In this document: in pieces, positions 7,128 through 14,423 of the stretch | Position numbering within the stretch: the first letter of the stretch is position 1 | How the letters are laid out: every line of letters begins with the position of its first letter | Assembly: GCA_017620455.1 (NCBI GenBank) | Contig: JAFZQK010000077.1 | Span: forward strand, 1-21,205 | From: Clostridia bacterium | GTDB taxonomy: Bacteria > Bacillota_A > Clostridia > Christensenellales > Aristaeellaceae | Direction: 5' to 3' | Length of the DNA stretch: 21,205 nt | Notes under the pieces: model-generated | Told to the model about the DNA's origin: nothing | The model's database searches: none | Seen by the model: the letters and a program-made list of their open reading frames with translations, nothing else | Translations under genes and position numbers: made by a program

Positions 7128-7156
7128 ATCATAGCACAGATTCGCCGTTTTGTATA
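7128..7156 (-). promoter_or_regulatory. Promoter of the DUF5684-like gene
   Basis: Read on the minus strand: TATACA (7156-7151), a 17-base spacer and TATGAT (7133-7128), preceded by TGC as an extended -10. The start codon is about 57 bases downstream. Confidence 0.6.
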
Positions 7157-7212
7157 GTCGGAAATTGAAAAACTTTTTTCCGCCGGCGGCCGCCGCGTCC
7201 CCGCCCGCCGCT

Positions 7213-9861
7213 TCAGGCGCCGTCCGGCGCGCCCCGCTTCTGCTTCCAGGCGGCCTTGTAGGCCTTTTCCAGCGCCGGGGTATCGTGAAAGCGGCTGTGC
7301 CGGTCCAGGAATTCCCGGATGCTGCCCTGGGCCTGCGCCACTTCCCGCTTGAATTCCCGGGCGGACACGCGCAGCGCCCGGTTCCCCAGGGCGATCATCT
7401 GCTCCGGCCCGTCGGAGGTGGCCACCCGGATGTTGGCGTCCGGCCCCGCCTGATAGGTGGTTTTTTCGATGTAAGCGTCGGCGGTCTGGGTCTCCCGGGT
7501 GTAGATCACGTAGATATTGGCGTATTTTTCCGCCGATCCCGCGCCGCCCGGCACCTTGTAGGCGTCGAACACCAGGATCACGTGCCTGCCGGTGACGCCG
7601 CTGTAATTGCACATCAGGTCCATCAGCTGCAGCCGCGCGGCGTCCAGGCTTTCTTCGGCCGTTTCTTTGAGCTCTTCCCAGGCGAAGATCACGTTGTAGC
7701 CGTCCACCAGCAGTATTTCCCGCTTTTCCTGGGCCTTCTCCCGGGGCGTTTCCCCGGCGGGGGCCGGAGGCGGCGCGGAGAGCAGCTGCCGGGCCTTCAC
7801 GGGGCCGTAGGTGCGCTCGAAAATGCGCAGCAGCTCCTCGTCCTCCTCCCGGGTGCCGCCGTAGCGCACCGGCGCCGCGGCCCGGGGCGCTTCCTCCTTG
7901 GGGCGGCTTTCCCGGATCTCCTTTTGCAGCGGCAGGTGCATGCGGCTTTCCACCGCATCCCAGGGCACCTGGATCCCCGCCCCGTGATCGCAGAACACGG
8001 AATCCGGGGAATTGTCCAGATCCGCCCGGGGATCGTAGCCGATCCCGGCAATGACCTTTTCCGCCTCCCTGCAGGGCAGATACGCAAAGAAGGACGCCGC
8101 GAACCGCCCGCGGCCCCGGGTATAAACGCCCACCTCCCGGCCGTAGGAAACGCACTTCGCCGCCGGCGCCCGGCCCCGGAGCAGCACGGTGCCTTCCCCC
8201 GCCGCTTCCGGCGCGTCGAACTCCCCGCCCATTTGCCTGATATCGCTCATGGCGCGGCCCAATGTTTCCTCCGGCAAAGTGAGCTCCAGGGAAAGATACG
8301 GCTCCAGCAGCACGCTTTTCGCCTTCATCAGCCCCTGGCGGACGGCCCGGTAGGTGGCCTGGCGGAAATCCCCGCCCTCGGTGTGCTTGAGGTGGGCCCT
8401 GCCGTTGACCAGGGTGATCTTCACATCCGTGATGGGCGATCCCGTCAGCACCCCCAGGTGCTGCTTTTCCCGGAGGTGGGTCAGGATCAGCCGCTGCCAG
8501 TTCAGGGCCAGATCGTCCGTGGACAGGGCGGTGGACACGGCGACGCCGCTGCCCCTCTCCCCCGGCGACAGCATCAGGTGCACTTCGGCGTAGTGGCGCA
8601 GGGGCTCGTAATGCCCCACGCCCTCCACGGCGTTTTCGATGGTCTCCCGGTATACCACGCCCTGGTCCGCAAACGCCACTTCCATGCCGAAGCGGTCCCG
8701 GCACTGGCGCTGCAAAACCTCCAGGTACACTTCCCCCATGGAGTGGATGCGGATCTCCTTTTTCTGCGCCAGGAATTCCACCCGCAGCAGCGGCTCTTCC
8801 TCCTCCAGCGCCCGCAGGTAATCCAGCGCCCGGTGCACGTCCGTCCCGTCCAGAATCACCAGGCGGCAGGCATAGCAGGGCTGGGTTGTGGATGCCTTCC
8901 GGCTCTCCTCGGCCCCCAGGCCGTCCCCGGGAGCGGTGCGGCTCAGGCCCACCACGCAGCAGATCTCCCCCGCCGCCGCCGCGGGCACCGGCACGTATTT
9001 TTTCCCGGAATACCGCCTCAGCTCCGCCGCCTTTTCCGCCCACAGGATTTCCCCGTCCTCCGACCGGAGGGAGAGCAGGTCCCGGGTGTGCATCTCCCCG
9101 CCCGTCACCCTTAGGAACGTGAGCCTGGCCCCCTGCCTGTCCCGGGCCACCTTAAACACCCGGGCGGCGAATTCCCGGGGATATTCCGTTTCGGGGCAGA
9201 GCCGCACCAGGGCGTCCAGCAGCGCCCCGACCCCTTCGTTTTTCAGCGCCGATCCGAAATAGCAGGGAAACAGCCGCCTGTCCCGGATCAGGCGCTGCAG
9301 GCGGGCGTCGGGGATGCTGCCTTCCTTCAGATACACGTCCAGGCATCCTTCGTCCAGCATGGCGATCTGCTCCTGGCCGTCCGGCGCTTCCATGTCCACC
9401 GCGCCGTCCCCTAAGTCCGCGGCGATTCGGCGCATCAATTCCCCCCGGTCGCCCCGGAAGGCGTCCATTTTGTTCACGAACAGGAACGCCGGCACCCGGT
9501 ATTCCCGCAGAAGCCGCCACAGGGTGCGGGTGTGCCCCTGCACCCCGTCCGTGGCGCTGATGAGCAGCACGCAGGCGTCCATTACCCCCAGCGCCCGTTC
9601 GGTTTCCCCGGAAAAATCCGTGTGCCCCGGGGTGTCCAGCAGGGTAAGGGGCGTTTTGTTCCAGGTGAGCATCGCCTGCTTGGAAAAGATGGTGATGCCC
9701 CGCTCCTTTTCCATGTCCTCCGTATCCAGGAAGGCGTCCCCCCGGTCCACCCGTCCCTGGCGGCGCACCGCGCCGGAGAGGAACAGCATCGCTTCCGACA
9801 GGGTGGTTTTCCCGGCGTCCACGTGGGCCGCCAGGCCGATCACCCTCTCCTTTGCCGCCAT
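7213..9861 (-). CDS. EF-G/TetM-like translational GTPase fused to a C-terminal YacP/Rae1-type NYN nuclease domain
   Basis: This is an 882-residue fusion. Residues 1-230 are a translational GTPase G domain with all five motifs: AHVDAGKTT (12-20), Thr57 in RGITI, DTPGH (76-80), NKMD (130-133) and SAL (204-206). EF-G/TetM-like domains II (about 231-325), III (340-400, with IHSMGEVYLEVL), IV (400-520) and V (520-640, with LLEPYLSLEL) follow. A charged Pro/Ala-rich linker spans about 645-712. Residues 715-855 are an NYN domain: ILLVDGYNVIFAWEE, VFDAYKV, QTADAYIEK and VATSDGPEQ carry the acidic residues (Asp720, Asp766, Asp795, Asp817) expected at a PIN-like metal site. The family background is that TetM-type proteins bind the ribosomal A site and Rae1/YacP cleaves mRNA there. 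A GTPase that positions a nuclease on the ribosome is inference. The domain IV tip is HLKHTEGGDFR, not the TetM tetracycline-displacing loop, so resistance is unlikely. It is transcribed alone, divergently from the mannan operon; AGGAGG precedes the ATG. Confidence 0.92.
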   Translation of the reverse strand: MAAKERVIGLAAHVDAGKTTLSEAMLFLSGAVRRQGRVDRGDAFLDTEDMEKERGITIFSKQAMLTWNKTPLTLLDTPGHTDFSGETERALGVMDACVLLISATDGVQGHTRTLWRLLREYRVPAFLFVNKMDAFRGDRGELMRRIAADLGDGAVDMEAPDGQEQIAMLDEGCLDVYLKEGSIPDARLQRLIRDRRLFPCYFGSALKNEGVGALLDALVRLCPETEYPREFAARVFKVARDRQGARLTFLRVTGGEMHTRDLLSLRSEDGEILWAEKAAELRRYSGKKYVPVPAAAAGEICCVVGLSRTAPGDGLGAEESRKASTTQPCYACRLVILDGTDVHRALDYLRALEEEEPLLRVEFLAQKKEIRIHSMGEVYLEVLQRQCRDRFGMEVAFADQGVVYRETIENAVEGVGHYEPLRHYAEVHLMLSPGERGSGVAVSTALSTDDLALNWQRLILTHLREKQHLGVLTGSPITDVKITLVNGRAHLKHTEGGDFRQATYRAVRQGLMKAKSVLLEPYLSLELTLPEETLGRAMSDIRQMGGEFDAPEAAGEGTVLLRGRAPAAKCVSYGREVGVYTRGRGRFAASFFAYLPCREAEKVIAGIGYDPRADLDNSPDSVFCDHGAGIQVPWDAVESRMHLPLQKEIRESRPKEEAPRAAAPVRYGGTREEDEELLRIFERTYGPVKARQLLSAPPPAPAGETPREKAQEKREILLVDGYNVIFAWEELKETAEESLDAARLQLMDLMCNYSGVTGRHVILVFDAYKVPGGAGSAEKYANIYVIYTRETQTADAYIEKTTYQAGPDANIRVATSDGPEQMIALGNRALRVSAREFKREVAQAQGSIREFLDRHSRFHDTPALEKAYKAAWKQKRGAPDGA

Positions 9862-9898
9862 GTGCCCCGCGCCTCCTTCCCCGCCGTGCCTTTATCTG

Positions 9899-9904
9899 AG
9901 TATA
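9899..9904 (-). promoter_or_regulatory. -10 element for the GTPase-NYN gene
   Basis: TATACT on the minus strand, preceded by TGG as an extended -10, lies about 40 bases before the ATG at 9861. The -35 position (TGTGCG) is poor. Confidence 0.5.
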
Positions 9905-9991
9905 CCATAAAAACCGCCCGGCGCACAGCGGGAGCCGGAATAATTTCTTCCCTGCGCACCCGGCCCGGGGGGTAGCAAAAAGGAAAAAACT

Positions 9992-10012
9992 GATATATAA
10001 TATCTTATATAT
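9992..10012 (+). promoter_or_regulatory. Promoter with overlapping palindrome for the glycan operon
   Basis: TATAAT at 9996-10001 is a consensus -10 for the rightward operon, about 38 bases before its first start codon; the -35 region (TAGCAA) is weak. The -10 lies inside an inverted repeat, GATATATAA (9992-10000) spacer TATC, TTATATAT (10005-10012). This could be an operator where a regulator blocks RNA polymerase, or simply AT-rich sequence. Confidence 0.55.
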
Positions 10013-10038
10013 ATCCCCCGCGGAAGGACGGTGCGCCG

Positions 10039-11205
10039 ATGCTTGCCCAGGAAGTACGAAAAGAGCTGACAGAACACATCCTGCCTTTCTGGCGTTCCCT
10101 GCGGGACGATAAACGGGGCGGATACGTGGGCCTGGTGGACTTTGACCTGACCCGCCATCCGGAGGCCGACCGGGGCTGCATCCTCAACAGCCGCATCCTG
10201 TGGTTCTTCTCGGAAACATTCCTGGCGCTGGAGGACCGGGCGCTGCTGTGCGAAGCGGAGCACGCCTATGAAATGCTGCGGCGCATGACGGACGAGGAAA
10301 ACGGCGGCGTTTACTGGGCGCTGCACGCCGACGGCACCGTGGCCGACGGCACCAAGCACACCTACAACCAGGCCTTCGCCATCTACGCCCTGTCCGCCTA
10401 TTACCGGGCATCCGGCGACCGGGAAGCGCTGGAGCGGGCATTCCGCCTTTACGATGTCATCGAAAGCCGCTGCCGGGACGCGGGCGGGTATCTGGAGGCC
10501 TTTACCGCCGACTGGCGGCCTGAAAGCAACGAAAAGCTCAGCGAAAACGGCGTCATGGCCGTGCGCACCATGAATACCCTGCTCCACGTGATGGAGGGGT
10601 ACACCGCCCTGTACGAAGCCTGCCCCCGGGCGGACGTAAGGGAAAAATTGTATTTCATTCTGGACCTGCTGGAAAAAAAGATCTGGAACCCCGAAAAGCG
10701 CCGGCAGGAAGTGTTCTTCGATCACGAATACCATTCCCTCATCGACCTGCACTCCTTCGGCCACGATATCGAGACCTCCTGGCTGGCGGACCGGACGCTG
10801 ACCGCGCTGGCCGACCCCGCCCTCACCGCCCGCATCCGCCCGCTGCTCCTGGCCATGGCGGACCACACCTTCCGCGCCGCCTTCACCGATCACGGATTTG
10901 AAAACGAGTGCGAGAGGGGCGTCGTAAACCACAAACGCATCTGGTGGGTGCAGGCGGAAGCCCTGCTGGGCTTCCTCAACGCCTGGGAGCAGACCGGCGA
11001 AGAACGCTACAAAGCCGCCGTGCTGCAGCAATGGGCCTACATTCAAAACGTGATGCGGGATCCCCGGCCCGGCTCGGAATGGTACTGGTACGTGCACGAG
11101 GACGGCACCCCCGGCAGCGACGAGCCCATCGTGGAGCCCTGGAAATGCCCCTATCACAACGGGCGGATGGCGCTGGAAGTGATGCGCCGGAACCCGCCCT
11201 TCTGA
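10039..11205 (+). CDS. Cellobiose/mannobiose 2-epimerase (AGE family)
   Basis: This cofactor-independent enzyme epimerises the reducing-end sugar of beta-1,4 disaccharides at C2, for example cellobiose to Glc-Man or mannobiose to Man-Glc. The 388 residues form the (alpha/alpha)6 barrel typical of the family. Recognisable signatures are ILPFWRSLRDDKRGGYVG, ILNSRILWFFS, KHTYNQAFAIYALSAYYRAS, LSENG, the catalytic-His segment SFGHDIETSWL, RIWWVQAEALLGF and WKCPYHNGRM with the second catalytic His. The overall pattern closely follows the Ruminococcus albus cellobiose 2-epimerase as I remember it. No signal peptide, so it is cytoplasmic. It is the first gene of the operon, 14 bases before the alpha-galactosidase. 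In mannan loci this enzyme prepares mannobiose for a GH130 phosphorylase, which is not in the window. Confidence 0.92.
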   Translation: MLAQEVRKELTEHILPFWRSLRDDKRGGYVGLVDFDLTRHPEADRGCILNSRILWFFSETFLALEDRALLCEAEHAYEMLRRMTDEENGGVYWALHADGTVADGTKHTYNQAFAIYALSAYYRASGDREALERAFRLYDVIESRCRDAGGYLEAFTADWRPESNEKLSENGVMAVRTMNTLLHVMEGYTALYEACPRADVREKLYFILDLLEKKIWNPEKRRQEVFFDHEYHSLIDLHSFGHDIETSWLADRTLTALADPALTARIRPLLLAMADHTFRAAFTDHGFENECERGVVNHKRIWWVQAEALLGFLNAWEQTGEERYKAAVLQQWAYIQNVMRDPRPGSEWYWYVHEDGTPGSDEPIVEPWKCPYHNGRMALEVMRRNPPF

Positions 11206-11219
11206 AAAGAGGAAGCAAA

Positions 11220-13394
11220 ATGACGGAGATCCTTCAGGAAAACGGCCTCCTGCATCTGCGGAACGGCAATATCAGTTACATCATGGCCGTCATGCCCGGC
11301 GGCGCCCTGGCCCATTTGTATTTCGGGCCGCGGCTTTCCTCCTTCCACCCGGACGGCGTGCTCCGGGCCGCCGGCAGCGGCGACACGGGCAATTTCCACC
11401 TGCAGGAATGCGGGCTGGACCGGCTGCCCCAGGAATACCCCGTCCAAGGCCTGGGCGACCAAAGAGAAGGCGCGCTGACGGCGGAATATCCCGGAAAGGG
11501 CTGGGCGGCGGACCTGCGGTTTTCCGGCGCGGAAGCGCTGGACGCGAAGCCCGGGCTGGACGGCCTGCCCGCCACCTTCGGAAGCGACGGCAAAACCCTC
11601 CGGGTCACCCTGGCGGACGCCCTGACCGGCCTGCGCGCCGAGCTGCTCTATACCTTGTTCGACGACAGCCCCGCCGTGGTCCGCAGCGCCCGGATCGTGA
11701 ACGGCGGCGGCGCCCCCGCAGCCCTCACCGACGCGCAGAGCCTGTGCCTGGACCTGCCGGACAGCCGGTGGGACCTGATCACATTGAGCGGCTCCTGGGC
11801 CCGGGAGCGCGCCGTGTACCGCCGCCCGCTGGTGCCTGGGCATCAGGGGGTGTCCACCCTCTGCGGCGCCAGCAGCCTGCAGCAGTCCCCCTTCCTGGCC
11901 CTGGCCCGGAAGGAGACCACGGAGGATACCGGCGAGGCCCTGGGCGCGGCGCTGATCTACAGCGGCAATTTTGCCGCCCGCGCCTCGGTGTACCAGAATG
12001 ATTCCACCCGCCTGAGCCTGGGCGTCAACCCCCGGGATTTCATCTGGCGGCTGGACCCCGGCGAGGCCTTTCAGACGCCGGAAGCCGTGCTGGTGTATTC
12101 GGAAGAAGGCCTGGGCGGCATGAGCCGCGCCTTCCACCGCCTGTGGGAACGCCATCTGCTGCCGCCCCGGTGGGTGAACGCCCACCGCCCGGTGCTGCTC
12201 AACAGCTGGGAAGCGGCGTATTTCGATTTTGACGAAGAAAAGCTGGTGTCCATCGCGGAATGCGCCGCCAAGGCGGGGGTGGAGCTGTTCGTCATGGACG
12301 ACGGCTGGTTCGGCCGCCGGGACGACGACAGCACCTCCCTGGGCGACTGGGGGGCCGACCGGAAAAAGCTGCCCGGCGGGCTTCGGCGCCTGGGCGACAG
12401 GATCCGCGCCCTGGGGCTGCAGTTCGGCATCTGGATGGAGCCGGAAATGGTCTCCCCGGAAAGCGAGCTGTACCGCGCCCACCCCGATTGGGCCATCCAC
12501 GTGCCGGGGCGGGAGCCCATCACCGCCCGGCACCAGCTGACGCTGGACATGAGCCGCCCGGACGTGCAGGAATTCGTGTTCCGCGCCGTGTCCGATACCC
12601 TGCGGGAAAGCGGCGCGGCTTACCTCAAATGGGATATGAACCGGAATTTTACCAACGTCGGCTCTGCGTATCTGCCGCCGGAAATGCAGCGGGAGCTGCC
12701 CCACCGCTACATCCTGGGGCTGTACGCCGTGATGGACCGGCTGGTGCGCGCCTTTCCGGAGGTTCTCATCGAGGGCTGCGCTTCCGGCGGCGGGCGCTTC
12801 GACCCCGGCATGCTGTATTACGTGCCCCAGTTCTGGTGCTCCGACGATACGGACGCCCTGCAGCGCTGCCGCATCCAGTGGGGCACCAGCCTGTTCCTGC
12901 CGCCCTCCGCCATGGGCAGCCACGTGAGCGCCGTGCCCAACCACCAGACCGGCCGCACCGCCCCCCTGGAAAGCCGCTTCGCCGTGGCCCTGGGCGGGTG
13001 CTTCGGCTATGAGCTGGACCCCCGGAAGCTGACGGAAGAAGAGCAAATCGCGCTGCGCAGGCAGATCGCCTACGCCCGGGCCACGGAAAAAACCCGCGCC
13101 CGGGGCGGGCTGTACCGTCTGCTCTCCCCCTTCGAGGGCAACGACACCGCCTGGATCACCGTTTCCCCGGACCGGACGGAGGCGATTTTCACCCTGGTGC
13201 GAGCCCTGGGCCAGGTAAACACGCCCCCGCCCCTGGTGCGGCTGCGGGGCCTGGACGGCGAAAAGCGCTACCGCGTCCTGGAAACAAACGAGGTTTACGG
13301 CGGCGACGAGCTGATACGATCGGGGCTCATATGCCCCCTGCGCCCGGGCGACGCCCAGAGCGTGCTTTATACCCTGAAAGCCGAGGAGGAATGA
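11220..13394 (+). CDS. GH36 alpha-galactosidase
   Basis: This 724-residue enzyme removes terminal alpha-1,6-linked galactose, as on galactomannan, galactoglucomannan or raffinose-type oligosaccharides. It has the N-terminal beta-supersandwich (about 1-320), the catalytic barrel (about 325-640, beginning VLLNSWEAAYFDFDE) and the C-terminal beta domain. Motifs are LFVMDDGWFGRRDDD, LGDW, GIWMEPEMVS, YLKWDMNR with nucleophile Asp472, GCASGGGRFDPGM and FWCSDDTDA with acid/base Asp542. I chose the ATG at 11220 because GAGGAA precedes it; the frame is open further upstream, but that part lies antisense-like over the epimerase and is not homologous. There is no signal peptide, so it is cytoplasmic. 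The stop is four bases before the next gene, indicating tight co-translation. Confidence 0.95.
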   Translation: MTEILQENGLLHLRNGNISYIMAVMPGGALAHLYFGPRLSSFHPDGVLRAAGSGDTGNFHLQECGLDRLPQEYPVQGLGDQREGALTAEYPGKGWAADLRFSGAEALDAKPGLDGLPATFGSDGKTLRVTLADALTGLRAELLYTLFDDSPAVVRSARIVNGGGAPAALTDAQSLCLDLPDSRWDLITLSGSWARERAVYRRPLVPGHQGVSTLCGASSLQQSPFLALARKETTEDTGEALGAALIYSGNFAARASVYQNDSTRLSLGVNPRDFIWRLDPGEAFQTPEAVLVYSEEGLGGMSRAFHRLWERHLLPPRWVNAHRPVLLNSWEAAYFDFDEEKLVSIAECAAKAGVELFVMDDGWFGRRDDDSTSLGDWGADRKKLPGGLRRLGDRIRALGLQFGIWMEPEMVSPESELYRAHPDWAIHVPGREPITARHQLTLDMSRPDVQEFVFRAVSDTLRESGAAYLKWDMNRNFTNVGSAYLPPEMQRELPHRYILGLYAVMDRLVRAFPEVLIEGCASGGGRFDPGMLYYVPQFWCSDDTDALQRCRIQWGTSLFLPPSAMGSHVSAVPNHQTGRTAPLESRFAVALGGCFGYELDPRKLTEEEQIALRRQIAYARATEKTRARGGLYRLLSPFEGNDTAWITVSPDRTEAIFTLVRALGQVNTPPPLVRLRGLDGEKRYRVLETNEVYGGDELIRSGLICPLRPGDAQSVLYTLKAEEE

Positions 13395-13398
13395 AAAA

Positions 13399-14409
13399 AT
13401 GAACCGCATCCCCCTGCCGGACCCGCGATGCACCCCCCTGGGCCGGCACGACCCCAAGGAAGAAAAAAACCAGCTGTGGTGGAGCGGCGCCGGCGTGCGC
13501 TTTACTCTGGACTGCACGTACCTCGCCGCCGAAGTCACCTCCCGCCATACGGCCCACGCCGCCTGGCTGGGCGTGATGGCGGACGGCGCGCCGGTGGCCC
13601 GGCTGCCGCTGCTGCCCGGCACCCACCTGTATCCGCTTCTCTCCGGCATGGAAAAGGGCGTGGCTCATGAGATCACCGTTCTCAAGGACACCCAGGCGGG
13701 CTACGACGAAAGCGGCCCCGTGACCCTGGAGGCCCTGGAAACGGACGGCGAAATCACCCCCGCGCCGGAAAGGAAGCTGATGCTGGAATTCATCGGCGAC
13801 AGCCTCACCGTGGGCGAGGGCTGCATGGGCCCCCAAAGCGGCGCGGAATGGCGCATGGTGTATATTTCCCATATGCCCGCCTTCCCCACCCTGGTGTCCG
13901 AGGCCCTGGGCGCCGACAAGCGGGTGATCGCCCTGGGCGGCTGGGGCGCCGCCCGCAGCTGGGACAACGATCCCGAAAGCCGCATCGGACGGATCTACGA
14001 CCGGCTCTGCGCCGTGATCCCCGGCGGCGACGTGCCCGCCCCGGAGGGGGAAAAGCCCGCCGACGCGGTGATCATCAACCTGGGCACCAACGACAATTCC
14101 GCCTTCGACCGCATCCCCCTCCCGGAGCAGGACGCCTGCCGCCGGGAGATCCGCTGCCGCGCCGCGGAGCTGATCCGCATGGCCCGGAAGCGCAACCCCG
14201 GCGCGTACATCCTCTGGGCCTACGGCCTGTGCGGGAACCAGCTGGAAAGCGTGCTGCGCCAGGCGGTCCGGGACAGCGGCGATCCCAACGCCGGCTATCT
14301 GGCCCTGACCCCCGCCCGCAGCAACGGCAGCCGCATGCACCCCAGCCGGGAAAGCCATGAAACCGCCGCGCAGGAAATCATTTCCGCGCTGAAAGAACAT
14401 CTGAAATAA
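13399..14409 (+). CDS. CE2-type carbohydrate acetylesterase (jelly-roll plus SGNH hydrolase)
   Basis: This 336-residue protein has the two-part architecture of carbohydrate esterase family 2. An N-terminal beta-sandwich covers about 20-120 (LWWSGAGVRFTLDCTYLAAE). The SGNH hydrolase domain follows, with LEFIGDSLTVGEG (nucleophile Ser135), GGWGAARSW, INLGTNDNS and RMHPSRESHETAA (catalytic His314). CE2 enzymes remove acetyl groups from xylan, glucomannan or mannan; a CE2 in the Roseburia mannan locus acts on 2-, 4- and 6-O-acetyl mannose. The Asp normally two to three residues before the catalytic His is absent here (Ser-Arg-Met-His), fitting the Ser-His dyad known for some CE2 members. There is no signal peptide, so it should act on imported oligosaccharides. 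AGGAGG at 13384-13389 supports the ATG at 13399. Confidence 0.87.
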   Translation: MNRIPLPDPRCTPLGRHDPKEEKNQLWWSGAGVRFTLDCTYLAAEVTSRHTAHAAWLGVMADGAPVARLPLLPGTHLYPLLSGMEKGVAHEITVLKDTQAGYDESGPVTLEALETDGEITPAPERKLMLEFIGDSLTVGEGCMGPQSGAEWRMVYISHMPAFPTLVSEALGADKRVIALGGWGAARSWDNDPESRIGRIYDRLCAVIPGGDVPAPEGEKPADAVIINLGTNDNSAFDRIPLPEQDACRREIRCRAAELIRMARKRNPGAYILWAYGLCGNQLESVLRQAVRDSGDPNAGYLALTPARSNGSRMHPSRESHETAAQEIISALKEHLK

Positions 14410-14423
14410 AAGGAGGATCCCCC

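Noticed and set aside
7213..9861. Tetracycline resistance ribosomal protection gene
   Set aside because: TetM-like architecture but the domain IV tip lacks the TetM drug-displacing loop and a nuclease domain is attached.
10908..11219. In-frame upstream extension of the alpha-galactosidase
   Set aside because: It overlaps the epimerase gene in another frame, has GC-shadow composition, and the ATG at 11220 has its own ribosome site and fits the family N-terminus.
11154..13649. An 831-codon minus-strand frame opposite the alpha-galactosidase and CE2 genes
   Set aside because: Antisense shadow of GC-rich coding sequence; rich in Gly, Ala, Gln and His without motifs. The same applies to long antisense frames at 5030-6541, 7150-9114, 13327-15692, 15717-17348 and 17599-19659.
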